Of a stretch of 64,000 bases of DNA, positions 16,936-26,081 are shown in pieces. Source of the stretch: Nocardia sp. NBC_01327 (GTDB lineage Bacteria > Actinomycetota > Actinomycetes > Mycobacteriales > Mycobacteriaceae). The DNA lies in NCBI RefSeq assembly GCF_035958815.1, contig NZ_CP108383.1, positions 3,410,001-3,474,000 on the forward strand. The letters run 5' to 3'. Within the stretch, counting starts at the first letter, position 1. Each line of letters begins with the position of its first letter. The notes beneath the pieces are model-generated. The model saw nothing but the letters and a program-made list of their open reading frames with translations. It did no database searches and was not told the origin of the DNA. Made by a program: the position numbers and the translations under genes.

Positions 16936-18168
16936 TCAGACCAGACTCATCGCGTGCAGGGCAAGGTCGTCCAAGGCGTTGGCGCGGTCGCCGTCGAGGA
17001 TTGTCTGGGAGTAGCTGGTGACCGCGTTGGCGATGCCGGCGGCCGTGAGCTGGCCACCGGCGATGAAGTGCGAGAGGATCCCGGTCCGCTCGGCTTCGCT
17101 GAAACCCAGTCGCTTGGAGAGGGTTTCGAGGGTCTTGTCCGGTTGGGTGATCGGAGCGCCGGCAGCGTGTTCGAGTTCCTCGACCCGGGCGGCGAAGAAC
17201 TCCGGTGACAACCATTCGGTGACACGGTCACGCGTTTCCGCGGTGATGACCGCGAGCTTCTTACGCAAGGTGTCCTGCGACCAGGACACCGCCCCGGCAT
17301 CCAGGCGCTCGCCGAGATGACGTTGGGTGTGGGCGAACATGGGAATGGTCAGCCCGTTCCCGCAGATCTGCACCACCAGTTCCGGGGTCAGGCGGACGGC
17401 GTGGTGGCCGGTTTCGTCGTTGCTGAACCGGAATCCGGCGAACACCACCGGCTCGCTCCCGAGGTCGTAGCCCTGGCCCTCGCGTGCGGCCAGGGGCCGC
17501 CAACGGTCGAGATCGCCTGCGACACGCTGACGTTCGGCCTCCAACGCCGGGTTGGCGAACGCGCTGCGGTAGTTGGCCAAGAACCGCGGTGCCAGCGCCG
17601 ACATCTGCGGACAGTACACCTTGCAGTGCATCGCGGAATCGGTCAGATCGCAGGCCCGGATCTCCGTGTCGGCCCCGGCATCACGGATGCCTTCGAGCAC
17701 GGCCGCGAGCACATCGAGGTTGTCGATGATCCCGTACCGATCCGACACCAGAGCCCGCATGACACCGGGCCCATCCGGACGGGCCGGGGTGAACAACCGC
17801 AGCAGAAACGACCGCTCATCCGGTTCGGGCAGTTCGGTTCCGGTGGGTCCGTGCAGCCACCCGTTGACGTTGCCGTCATAAAGGTCCAGGCGTTCGCGTT
17901 CGCGTAACCGGCGCAGGTAGCGCACCGGGATACCGAGCTTGTCCGCGATCTGCCCATCGGCCGCACCGGTGGGCAGGTACAGGCCATCGACGCAGGCGAC
18001 ACCACGATCGTCGACGACCGGACCGACCCCGAACAACTCGATCATCCCGCCGGTGGCGCGAATCGAGGACGCGGACGCGACGACATCGACCTTCGCGGCC
18101 TGCTGCTGCTCAAGCAACGGCACCAGATCCTGCAACGACAAATGACGAGCGTAACTATCTACAGACAC
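16936..18168 (-). CDS. DUF932-like plasmid/phage protein
   Basis: The protein has 410 aa from the GTG at 18168, which has a GGAAGG site. An ATG at 18243 would add 25 atypical residues. Features include LGIPVRYLRRLRERERLDL, ALVSDRYGIIDNLDVL and a C-terminal region with KKLAVITAETRDRVTEWL. The length and motifs match DUF932/TIGR03299-type proteins carried by phages and conjugative plasmids, whose molecular function is unknown. It is the third gene of the replication and maintenance operon. Confidence 0.7.
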   Translation of the reverse strand: MSVDSYARHLSLQDLVPLLEQQQAAKVDVVASASSIRATGGMIELFGVGPVVDDRGVACVDGLYLPTGAADGQIADKLGIPVRYLRRLRERERLDLYDGNVNGWLHGPTGTELPEPDERSFLLRLFTPARPDGPGVMRALVSDRYGIIDNLDVLAAVLEGIRDAGADTEIRACDLTDSAMHCKVYCPQMSALAPRFLANYRSAFANPALEAERQRVAGDLDRWRPLAAREGQGYDLGSEPVVFAGFRFSNDETGHHAVRLTPELVVQICGNGLTIPMFAHTQRHLGERLDAGAVSWSQDTLRKKLAVITAETRDRVTEWLSPEFFAARVEELEHAAGAPITQPDKTLETLSKRLGFSEAERTGILSHFIAGGQLTAAGIANAVTSYSQTILDGDRANALDDLALHAMSLV

Positions 18169-18252
18169 GAGAAATGGTTCCTTCCACAGGGATTGGATCA
18201 ATGAGAGGTGGAGCAGAATGCTGTTGGAGTCGTGCATTGGCACCGCCGGCGT

Positions 18253-18834
18253 TCATGAACCGGTCTTGGTGCGCACGGCGGCCAGCAGCGCATCGGCCGC
18301 GTCGGCCGCACTGCGCGCGTGGCGGTAGCGCAGGCGGGCGATGTCTTTGCGCATCTCGGCCAATTCCTGTGCGCGCGAGGCACGGTCACAGCGCTGGGCA
18401 GCCTCGGTTTGCCGATACTGCGCGACCCGCAGGTCGGTCAGGAACCGGTGCGACAACGCGACCAGCACGGTGCGCACCGCCTGCTCGATATGGGAGGGCT
18501 GATCGCTGAGCAACCGCCCCACCTCGACGACCAGATGGCCGGGTTCGCCCAGGCACAGCATCGCCATTCCGGGCTGGTGATCGCTCCAGCTCGGATAGAA
18601 CGCCGCGGTACTGACCGGCGCCCCGAGCCAGCGGCCGTGCACCGACAACCCGAAGAACCGGAACACGATCTTCGGCCGGCGCCCGTACTCGCCGTCACCG
18701 GGCACAGTGTGCTCGGCCATGTCGACGAACACTCGCCCGCCTACGGGGACCTCGTCGGTGGGTTCGATGGTGTAACAGGTGCCGTGATCGCGGGAGTTCT
18801 CGTAGGAATCCTCATGGAAAGAAAGAATGGACAT
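18253..18834 (-). CDS. Conserved-type element protein (193 aa)
   Basis: MSILSFHEDSYENSRDHGTC begins at the ATG 18834 behind AAAGGA. The N-terminal two thirds look like a beta-rich domain (RRPKIVFRFFGLSVHGRWLG). The C-terminal third is a basic coiled coil (RASRAQELAEMRKDIARLRY). No domain is recognised. It precedes the DUF932-like gene by 84 bp on the same strand. Confidence 0.65.
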   Translation of the reverse strand: MSILSFHEDSYENSRDHGTCYTIEPTDEVPVGGRVFVDMAEHTVPGDGEYGRRPKIVFRFFGLSVHGRWLGAPVSTAAFYPSWSDHQPGMAMLCLGEPGHLVVEVGRLLSDQPSHIEQAVRTVLVALSHRFLTDLRVAQYRQTEAAQRCDRASRAQELAEMRKDIARLRYRHARSAADAADALLAAVRTKTGS

Positions 18835-18880
18835 AACGATCGAAATCCTTTCTGGTGGAGCGAGTTTCGATTGGGGACAG

Positions 18881-19582
18881 TCACTGCCCGGATGTAGCCG
18901 GCTCGGGCGTCCAGGACGCGAGGGGGTGGCCGGAGGCGAGATCGATGATCTCGATCGAATCGACTCTCTCGCCCAGTTCCCGGTTGTGCGCGAGGATCTG
19001 CTCCGAGGTCGGGGTATGCGCCGTGCACGCATGCGCGACGGTGAGGAAAGGGGCCATCGATCCACGGACGGTGACGCGGGTGACAGCCAGGACGCCTTTG
19101 CCGAAATGGTCGGCCAACTCGCAACGTGGCGGCAGTGCCACAACGACTTTCGTTCCGGCAGTGAGCTTGTGCAGCACGCGATCGCCGCGGGCGATCCACC
19201 ACCTGCCTGCATGGCGGCGCACCACGAAGTCGAGCGGGAGCCGGGCGGTGAGCGCGCGGGCACCGTCGGCGGTGAGCAGGCCGGAGACCACGACGTGGAC
19301 CTCGTCACCGCGATCGGTGACGGAGAACGCGGAATCGATCGTGTAGGTCGCGCAGCGGCGCTCGCGTCGACCGCTCGCGGCGTCGTTCGTGAGGGCCCCA
19401 CCGGAGGAGACCCGGCGAGCCGGGCCGCCGAGTTCACTGCGCGCTGCCACGGCCAGTTGCGCCGACCAGCTCGATTCGGAGATCGGCGGATCATCGATCG
19501 AACGAGACAGCATGACGTGCAGCAACGAACCTTCCCGCTGCACGACCACGGTGCTGCCTTGCGGATTTCGGTATCCCGACAT
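18881..19582 (-). CDS. Conserved-type element protein (233 aa), first gene of the operon
   Basis: The ATG at 19582 has a strong AAGGAG site. The frame remains open to 19807 and would add a possible membrane helix (LLRVGLILGALSSAGVGM), but that region overlaps structured DNA and lacks a ribosome site. The protein contains a repeated beta-strand pattern (DEVHVVVSGLLTADGARAL) and no motif I recognise. It lies directly downstream of palindrome copy 1. Confidence 0.6.
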   Translation of the reverse strand: MSGYRNPQGSTVVVQREGSLLHVMLSRSIDDPPISESSWSAQLAVAARSELGGPARRVSSGGALTNDAASGRRERRCATYTIDSAFSVTDRGDEVHVVVSGLLTADGARALTARLPLDFVVRRHAGRWWIARGDRVLHKLTAGTKVVVALPPRCELADHFGKGVLAVTRVTVRGSMAPFLTVAHACTAHTPTSEQILAHNRELGERVDSIEIIDLASGHPLASWTPEPATSGQ

Positions 19583-19778
19583 AAGAAATCTCCTTGGAAG
19601 TGAAGGGAATTCACCAAACTGATCCAGTCGGCCGCGAGATTCGGCCGTGCTGGAGGGGTGGTGGTGTGAGGGGTGGTGATCGGCTGGTGTGGGCCACGAC
19701 GACATGCCCACGCCAGCCGACGACAAGGCGCCCAGGATCAACCCCACCCGCAACAGCACCGGGTGCTGATCGGCGCCG

Positions 19779-19959
19779 TCCGGGGTGTGGTCGGTGGGGC
19801 GCTTCACGCGGACACCGGCGGCGAGGGTGGGCGGTCAAGCCGTTGCACCGACATGCGGCGACACTGCTGTGACGGTTTACCCTGCCAGCGTGGCGCGGTG
19901 CGGCTTGACCGTCCGCGCCGCCGGTGTAGCGTGCGCCCGCCCCACCGACCACCCGGACG
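19779..19959. repeat. Long imperfect palindrome, copy 1
   Basis: The inner arms ACACCGGCGGCG + GGTCAAGCCG (19812-19842) pair with 19901-19927. The outer arms (GTGGTCGGTGGGGCG, 19787-19801) pair with 19938-19952, and GTCC at the far ends also pairs. The central spacer is about 58 bp. It shares the inner arms with copy 2 at 23.6 kb, but its outer arms differ while still pairing. It sits upstream of a minus-strand operon. Confidence 0.8.
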
Positions 19960-20031
19960 GCACGAAACAGTCACTTAGACAACCAATTACGGCATTCCGG
20001 TATGCGCCGTCAGATCACTGTCTTCGAGCGG

Positions 20032-21477
20032 TCAGACAGGACGACGTAAGCGCAACGCGTGTTCCAGATCGTCGGCCGCAGGCGAGGCCTCGCCACGCAG
20101 GTCGCACAGCGTCCATGTCACAGCCAAAACTGCCCCCGCTTGCGCAGCGGAAAGCGCCCCAGTCCGCGTGAGCTGGTCCAGCTCACGCAGCAGCGCCGAT
20201 CGCACACCGAGAGCACCACGCAACGCATCGACCGGCACTCGCGCGTTGGTCAACACCCCGAGCCGAGACCACCTGCGTGCGGCGATCCGGCGCGCAGTGC
20301 ACACCTGTTCTCGCCCGGTAAGCCTTGCCCGCGAAACCGTTTCGACCGCCCCCGGCTGGATGCGAACCCGCACATCGACGCAACCGTCCAGCTCCTCATG
20401 CGGCCACCGGAAACACACATGCGCACCCGATGGTGAGCGGTGACCGGTGTCCTCGCAGACACAGTCGTGACCGGTCAGCGCCAGCTGGAACTGGGCAGGG
20501 ACGCCGAGTTGCCCACCATCGCCGAACCGGATGGCCCCCTCGCGCGTCAGCATGGCCAGCGCACGACCGAGCTTGGAATCCCAGTGCGGGAACTCCCGGC
20601 AGGCCAGCACTCCCCGATGGGCTCGTGCCGCCGCGCCGACCATATCGGCGGTGCCGAACACGGTGCGCCACGACGCGGAATGATGCAGCTCTCGCAGCGG
20701 CGGAGTCAGCGACAGGGGAGACACACACGTCACCTCGGTCCGGGCGCGCAGTTTCGTCGCGCCCAAAGCATCGCGACGAGACAACGAAGGAAGTAGCGCA
20801 TGCAGATAGTGCACGGGCACCAAAGTCGGTGCATTTCCTGCGCCGGTGACGGCGAGATGATGCCCGCCGGCGGCACACACTTGCACCGCCTCCCGCACCC
20901 GCACATCAGCAGGCACACCCAGACGGTCACGCGGCTCGGGTGCGCGCAGATGCTGGCGGGGATCGGTGACCCAGGCCAGCACGGCCGAGAGCGTCGAGGC
21001 AGCAAACACCTCCACGCCCGCAGTGCGCGATAACCGATCCGTGTGCTCAGCAGGAACGACCACGCGGCTCAGACCGGCCTGCTGCACCATGCGTACCGCC
21101 TGCGCCAACCTGATGCGTGCGCTCATCTGGCCGTCGAGCCCGAGCTGCCCGATGAACACTGTATCGGCCAGCGCACGTGCGGGAATCGACCCGCAGGTGG
21201 CCTCGATCGCCACTGCGACCGCCAGATCCGACAGGTCGGCACGGCACTGCGCGGGGACGGGAGCGGAGATGACCAGTCTCCCATCCGGAAACTGGTGTCC
21301 GGCATTGCAGATCGCCGCCCGCACCCGATCCCGGGCCTCACACGTGATCCCGGTCGTAGCCGGTTCCAGTGCGGTGTCGAGCTGGGCGCTCACCGGCAGC
21401 AGCGTGCCGGAATCGTTGCCGCCCACACAGATCGACCACACTGGCACCGGTTCCGCGCTGTGCGCCACGCTCGTCAT
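20032..21477 (-). CDS. ComM/YifB-like protein with inactivated ATPase motifs
   Basis: The protein has 481 aa from the ATG at 21477 (GGAGGGA site), overlapping the dprA stop as ATGA. Residues 10-190 resemble the Lon-like N-domain of ComM (EARDRVRAAICNAGHQFPDG, DTVFIGQLGLDGQ). The Mg-chelatase-like AAA+ part is recognisable (AGGHHLAVTGAG, LHHSASW, AHRGVL, PAQFQLAL). However, the Walker A position reads GAGNAPT (212-218) with no Lys, and Walker B reads GVLACRE with no Asp. ComM normally drives branch migration during natural transformation, so this copy should not hydrolyse ATP and may be structural or regulatory. The gene pair mirrors the chromosomal comM-dprA order. Confidence 0.75.
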   Translation of the reverse strand: MTSVAHSAEPVPVWSICVGGNDSGTLLPVSAQLDTALEPATTGITCEARDRVRAAICNAGHQFPDGRLVISAPVPAQCRADLSDLAVAVAIEATCGSIPARALADTVFIGQLGLDGQMSARIRLAQAVRMVQQAGLSRVVVPAEHTDRLSRTAGVEVFAASTLSAVLAWVTDPRQHLRAPEPRDRLGVPADVRVREAVQVCAAGGHHLAVTGAGNAPTLVPVHYLHALLPSLSRRDALGATKLRARTEVTCVSPLSLTPPLRELHHSASWRTVFGTADMVGAAARAHRGVLACREFPHWDSKLGRALAMLTREGAIRFGDGGQLGVPAQFQLALTGHDCVCEDTGHRSPSGAHVCFRWPHEELDGCVDVRVRIQPGAVETVSRARLTGREQVCTARRIAARRWSRLGVLTNARVPVDALRGALGVRSALLRELDQLTRTGALSAAQAGAVLAVTWTLCDLRGEASPAADDLEHALRLRRPV

Positions 21478-22427
21478 CGAATCCCTCCCTGCGGTGCGGG
21501 CGGCATATGCACGAACGGTGCGGTCATGCCGAGCGGCGGTCGCTCCAGCAGTGCCTGCCGGATGTCGGCTGCGCAGGTGACCAACCGCGCGTCCCCGTCG
21601 GTGATGAATCGGTGACAGCCCGCCGACGCCGCAGAGGTCACCGGCCCAGGAACCGCGAATACCGGGCGCCCGAATCGTTCGGCCCATCGCAACGTGGACG
21701 CTGTGCCCGAACGCAGCCCGGCCTCCACAGCCACTGTCGCTCGCGACAGCGCCGCGACCAACCGGTTACGGTCGAGGAAGCTCTGCCGCCGAACAGTCGT
21801 ACCGGGCGGGTACTCGGTGAGGACGAGCCCGTTGTCGGCGATCGAGTCCAGCAGCCGGTCGTGCGCGGTCGGATACGGGCGATCGAGCCCGCACGGCATG
21901 ACCGCCACCGTTATTCCACCCGCCGCGATCGCCGCCCTGTGCCCGGCGGCGTCGATACCGAATGCTGCGCCCGCCACCACGGTCCAGCCCGAACCGGCGA
22001 GATCACCGGCGATCTGTGTGGCGACATGGTTGCCGTACTCGGTGCTGGCTCGCGCTCCGATCACCGCGATCGCACGGTCGGTGACCTTCCGCAGCGACCG
22101 GTGCCCACGCACCCACAACGCCACCGGCACCACATCACCGACGTTGTCCGAGCACGACGGCAGGCACCCCAGCATCAGCGGCCACTCCGCATCCTCGGGA
22201 GTCACCAAACGGGCGCCGATTCGCTCCATCATGTCCAGATCCCGTGCGGCGGAATGCAAACCGCCGGCGCCGCGATCGAGGATCCGCTGATCCACCGGCA
22301 GATCACCCGATTGCAGCATCAGGGCTGCCTGACGGGGGCCGATCTGCTCGATCAGCGACACCAACGAGCCGCACGGACCTGATGCCGCGCGGGAGAGCAA
22401 CGCCCAGGCCAGACGATCGACACTCAC
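21474..22427 (-). CDS. dprA: DprA/Smf-family DNA-processing protein
   Basis: The protein has 317 aa with a GTG start at 22427 overlapping the upstream stop. The Rossmann-like DprA core is clear: DRAIAVIGARASTEYGN, WTVVAGAAFGIDAAGHRAA, ITVAVMPCGLDRPYP, LVLTEYPPG, RLVAALS and RSGTASTLRWAERFGRPVFAVPG. DprA loads RecA on incoming single-stranded DNA. Carried on a conjugative element, it could protect or process transferred strands. It is translationally coupled to the DUF4192 and ComM-like genes on both sides. Confidence 0.9.
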   Translation of the reverse strand: MSVDRLAWALLSRAASGPCGSLVSLIEQIGPRQAALMLQSGDLPVDQRILDRGAGGLHSAARDLDMMERIGARLVTPEDAEWPLMLGCLPSCSDNVGDVVPVALWVRGHRSLRKVTDRAIAVIGARASTEYGNHVATQIAGDLAGSGWTVVAGAAFGIDAAGHRAAIAAGGITVAVMPCGLDRPYPTAHDRLLDSIADNGLVLTEYPPGTTVRRQSFLDRNRLVAALSRATVAVEAGLRSGTASTLRWAERFGRPVFAVPGPVTSAASAGCHRFITDGDARLVTCAADIRQALLERPPLGMTAPFVHMPPAPQGGIR

Positions 22428-23527
22428 CGCAGGACCTCCATCCCGGACTCGGTGGTGGCGATACCGATATCGACGCGCAGATCCGCGGCGGCCTCGATAC
22501 CGGCGCGCACGAGCTTGTTCAACCGCGCCGGCGGCATCGCCGTCTGCAATCCGACATCGAGCAGCATCGCCATACGATGCTCGGGATCACAGGCGAGCGC
22601 CTGCTCCAGAGCGATCCCGGCCAACACGCCGTCGCCCCGCAGATACGCGCTGAACCCCAGCAGCATCGACGATTCGGCCCGATCCGGATTAGGCAGAGCG
22701 CGCGTCAGCACACCCCACAGTTCCTCCGCGGCCCGCGCATGCGCACCGCCCGCAACACCGAACATTGCATCGCGCACAGCGGTATCACGCAGTGCGACAG
22801 CGACTTCAGCGATCGCGTTCGGCGTGATATCGACCAGGTCCCTGGCGTGGGTGATGACCGACATCACCCGCCACAACGCCATCCTGCTGTAGGCATCGGG
22901 ATTGTTGATCTCGATCGCACGAGCAAGCCGCCGCTGTGCCTCAGCGGCCACAGCAGGCAAGGAGGCGACCACCTGTTCCAGAATCGCCTTGTCGGCGGCG
23001 ATCGAATCCGCCAGCTCCTCCCGCGACGAGCGCAGCGCGAGACCATCGAAGACTCGAGTCGCCGCAACCTGTGACGCCGACGGGTCCGGCTGAAGACCAT
23101 GGGACCCAGGAGAGCTGATGTTCCACCATTCAGCGGCATCGCCGATCCGGGAAACCCCCCATGCACCCGCAAGAACGACATCGCAGCCGGCCAGACGCTG
23201 CTGCAGGGCATCGACCAGCGGGCGGTGATCAGCAGCTCCGGGCTCATGACCGTCGGGTCGGGAGACGCGGTCATCGACGATCACCGCCAGCGCAGCGATC
23301 GCACCGGAGCGACCGCACACGTTCGCAATGCGCTGCGGCAGTTGCGAATACTGATCAGCGGCGCTCGGCAGATCCAGACGAGCGCAGAGTTGCACCTCGT
23401 GCGTGCGGTCCGGTTCTTGTCGCAGTAGGGCAATCACCAGCGACCGCTCGGGGACGAATCCCAGCATCGCGGGCACGGCGGCAATGAACTGACCGGGGTT
23501 CTTGAGCACAATGTCGGACGAAGACAT
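22424..23527 (-). CDS. DUF4192-family protein
   Basis: The protein has 367 aa from the ATG at 23527 (GGAG site). The N-terminus LKNPGQFIAAVPAMLGFVPE with SLVIALL and the C-terminal RAESSMLLGFSAYLRGDG, then ALACDPEHRMAMLL, match the actinobacterial DUF4192 family. Its function is unknown. It is the first gene of the DUF4192-dprA-comM-like operon and lies about 70 bp downstream of palindrome copy 2. Confidence 0.8.
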   Translation of the reverse strand: MSSSDIVLKNPGQFIAAVPAMLGFVPERSLVIALLRQEPDRTHEVQLCARLDLPSAADQYSQLPQRIANVCGRSGAIAALAVIVDDRVSRPDGHEPGAADHRPLVDALQQRLAGCDVVLAGAWGVSRIGDAAEWWNISSPGSHGLQPDPSASQVAATRVFDGLALRSSREELADSIAADKAILEQVVASLPAVAAEAQRRLARAIEINNPDAYSRMALWRVMSVITHARDLVDITPNAIAEVAVALRDTAVRDAMFGVAGGAHARAAEELWGVLTRALPNPDRAESSMLLGFSAYLRGDGVLAGIALEQALACDPEHRMAMLLDVGLQTAMPPARLNKLVRAGIEAAADLRVDIGIATTESGMEVLR

Positions 23528-23597
23528 AATCGGACTCCTCAACAGGACAAGCCCGAAAAGCGCAGTGCGACAACCCAAATATCGATAGTCGCGCCGC

Positions 23598-23770
23598 GCC
23601 TTCGGGGCGGTGGGCGCAACGCGTAAACACCGGCGGCGTCAGTGGGCGGTCAAGCCGAGAACCCCGCGACCGGTCCACAGTCGAATTGTTGGCTCGCAGG
23701 ATGTGCGGCACACGCGGCTTGACCGACCACGCCGCCGGTGTAGCGTGCGCACGCCTACCGCCCCGAAGGC
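23598..23770. repeat. Long imperfect palindrome, copy 2
   Basis: Arms of about 60 nt pair with few mismatches. The outer GCCTTCGGGGCGGTGGGCG (23598-23616) pairs with 23752-23770. ACACCGGCGGCG (23627-23638) pairs with 23730-23741, and GGTCAAGCCG (to 23657) pairs with 23715-23725. The spacer is about 57 bp. The inner arms and the GTGTAGCGTGCGC tail are shared with copy 1. It precedes the DUF4192 gene. Confidence 0.85.
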
Positions 23771-23878
23771 CTAAGCGCACTGATAAGACCGTCTTCTCCT
23801 CGATACCTGTGATGTCGGCGCGCTGCGTACCCGGTTGTCTGCTGCAGTGAGATATCCAGTCGTGTAAGGAGATTCGTC

Positions 23879-24018
23879 TTGGCCCATCGCTTACCTGGCA
23901 CGTACGTCAATGTGGACATCGCAAAGAGCTGCCTGACTTCACACCGCAGGAGCGGGCTGCAGAGGAACTCGGCCGGGTGGTCGAGTTACACGGGGCAAAC
24001 ACCTGTCGCACCCAGTAG
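23879..24018 (+). pseudogene. Frameshifted remnant of a small gene
   Basis: A good ribosome site (aaggag) precedes a TTG at 23879, giving LAHRLPGTYVNVDIAK. Shifting one frame then gives ELPDFTPQERAAEELGRVVE and on to a stop at 24018. Both halves look coding, so a single frameshift in a gene of about 45 aa is plausible. I do not recognise the product. Confidence 0.3.
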
Positions 24019-24112
24019 AAGGGATTCTTTCCAGTGTCTAGCAACGCTCAGCCGCGAAGTCTGTGACATGGGCCGATGTCGGAAGTCGATCCGCCATACT
24101 GGTTTTGGCCGA

Positions 24113-25621
24113 TTATTCCTCGGCTTGCGTCCCTGGCTGTTTGACGGTCTCAGTGGAAGCTGCATCACCTGTTGCTGGCTCGCCAGGATCCACAGCCGAG
24201 GGTGCCTCGACAAGTAGGTCGCCCGCCCGTGTCACGCTCCAACCGGACCCGGTCGCACGTCCCATCAGCGTTTTCAGGATTTCCTCGGCCCATGGCCGGG
24301 AGAGGTTGGTTGCGACCTGGAGTTCGCCGCCGGGCATCGACACAGCGACGGGTTTGGCGGAAATTTTTAGCTCGTCGACATCGAGCGCGATTGCACTTTC
24401 AATGAGCGCCGCATCTATGCCGAGGTCAGTTGCAACCATTTGGGCGAGATCCCGTACTGCACGTGCCGCAGGTACGGCGGGCCGAATCGTTTCGCCGTTG
24501 TGGATCGAGTAGATGGCATATTTGCCTCGTACCTTGCGCAAACGGAGCCTGAGGAGTTGCTGACGGTCATCGCTGGGTGCATCCTCCACGTAGCGCTCGG
24601 TAAATGCCGTGAGCAGCTCGTCGTCGAGGCGGCGCGCACCGGTCGGCGTGACCGGATACTCCATAAGACTGAATACGTCGTCGGACTCAATCTGTGCGAG
24701 TGTCGATTTCAGGCGTCCGATTGAACGGACGCCCAGTCGGTCGAGGTTCGAGATCAGCTCTTCCACTGCGGCGTTCTCACCGACGTCGTACTTTGGGAAA
24801 CGTTGCTCGACCAAGCTGCGGAGTGTGTCTGTGGAGAGGTCCTGGTCATCGCCAGTGTCGTTCTTGGAGTCGCCGACTTCATTGGTCAGTTCATCGGGAT
24901 CCACGGGCGATGTGCTGTCGTCCTCCTTCGCCATCAGCCCTTCGATCCGGTCGAATAACTCGTCCATGAACCGACGCAAGCCGCCTGCTTCGACGAAGAA
25001 CTGGTCCACTTGGTCGCGGTCGTTCTTCGATAGCGCCTGGTATCCCTGAGACTTGTATCTGATGTCGTGCTCGTACTCCGCCCAGGCGTGAGCTGCGACG
25101 CTTCGGAGCTGAATCTCCAGGCCAGGATATGTCTCCAGGTATTTTGCCAGCGCTTTATAGCGGGTCTTCAGTACGTCATTGGAGATTTCCTTGACGATGA
25201 CGTGAACGCTGTCGTAGCCGTTGTGCTTCTCGTCGCCTGGGTTGAACGGGGCGCCGGCAGTGACCCGCCGGGTGATCTGGTCAGCAAAGTCATTCCGAGC
25301 CTGCGAGGTATACAGGATCGCCCGCGCGGCGATGCAATCCTGGATACCCGTCTCCGCATCCTTCGGATCAGGGTACTTCACCGCTCCGTCCTCAAGCTTC
25401 TTCAGGGACTTGTCCTGGTAAGAGGCCAAGGTCTTGGCACGCGCTTGAATGGTGTGGACTGTGATGGACGCTTCGTTGGCTATGTCCGCGAGGAAGCGCT
25501 GCAGCTCTTCAGCAGCTTCTGCCAGATGAGCATGGTCGTGTGCATACGCCCAGAGGTGGTTCGGGACCAGCGCATGGTGGGAGTCCTCAGCGAACACGTC
25601 GGGCGTCGTGGTTCCAGTCAC
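24113..25621 (-). CDS. Large RelA/SpoT-domain (nucleotide pyrophosphotransferase-like) protein
   Basis: The protein has 502 aa. Residues 45-205 match the RelA/SpoT synthetase fold: KDAETGIQDCIAARAILY, then HNGYDSVHVIVKEI, then GLEIQLRSVAAHAWAEYEHD with RYKSQGY. The family makes (p)ppGpp or related alarmones, and toxic members (for example CapRel-type) pyrophosphorylate tRNA or adenosine nucleotides. After an acidic linker (about 235-265) comes a C-terminal region of about 230 aa I cannot assign, which could sense or restrain the enzyme. The GTG at 25621 has a weak ribosome site. It is lone cargo at the right end of the element, next to the tRNA fragment. Confidence 0.8.
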   Translation of the reverse strand: MTGTTTPDVFAEDSHHALVPNHLWAYAHDHAHLAEAAEELQRFLADIANEASITVHTIQARAKTLASYQDKSLKKLEDGAVKYPDPKDAETGIQDCIAARAILYTSQARNDFADQITRRVTAGAPFNPGDEKHNGYDSVHVIVKEISNDVLKTRYKALAKYLETYPGLEIQLRSVAAHAWAEYEHDIRYKSQGYQALSKNDRDQVDQFFVEAGGLRRFMDELFDRIEGLMAKEDDSTSPVDPDELTNEVGDSKNDTGDDQDLSTDTLRSLVEQRFPKYDVGENAAVEELISNLDRLGVRSIGRLKSTLAQIESDDVFSLMEYPVTPTGARRLDDELLTAFTERYVEDAPSDDRQQLLRLRLRKVRGKYAIYSIHNGETIRPAVPAARAVRDLAQMVATDLGIDAALIESAIALDVDELKISAKPVAVSMPGGELQVATNLSRPWAEEILKTLMGRATGSGWSVTRAGDLLVEAPSAVDPGEPATGDAASTETVKQPGTQAEE

Positions 25622-26081
25622 CGCTCAATCGTGCCACCTAAACGATCACGATTCATGACACAAACGGTGAGCCTGATGAGGTCTCCGCTCCTGTGCAGGC
25701 CGAAGCCAGATTGCGAACGCTGCCCGAAGCGTAAGAGTGGGCTCGTGACCAGGTTTGCAGAGTCGACAGGTTGTCCTAATGCGGGGTCCGTCGCATGTCG
25801 ATGTGGCGTACTGGGCACCTGTCGATGAATAAAGGATCGATTGCCGGGAATGTGCTGAGACCAGAATCTCGTTGGTTTGTTGCATCCCGACGCGCCGACG
25901 AGGTTCTGGTCTGAAGCATCATGATCGGCCATATCGACTGACCGGAAAGTAACCGGAAACTCGCGCCATAGCATGGCATCGGATACCACGAGACGCCCTC
26001 TCGCCCCGTTTGGCGGTACATAAAGCGCCTGATCCAAGCCAGAATTTTCCATATGGCCGATTACGGGATAAGCGAATTTAA

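Noticed and set aside
19611..19977. Short ORFs on both strands across 19.6-20.0 kb
   Set aside because: They overlap the long palindrome, lack ribosome sites and have Arg/Pro/His-rich shadow composition.
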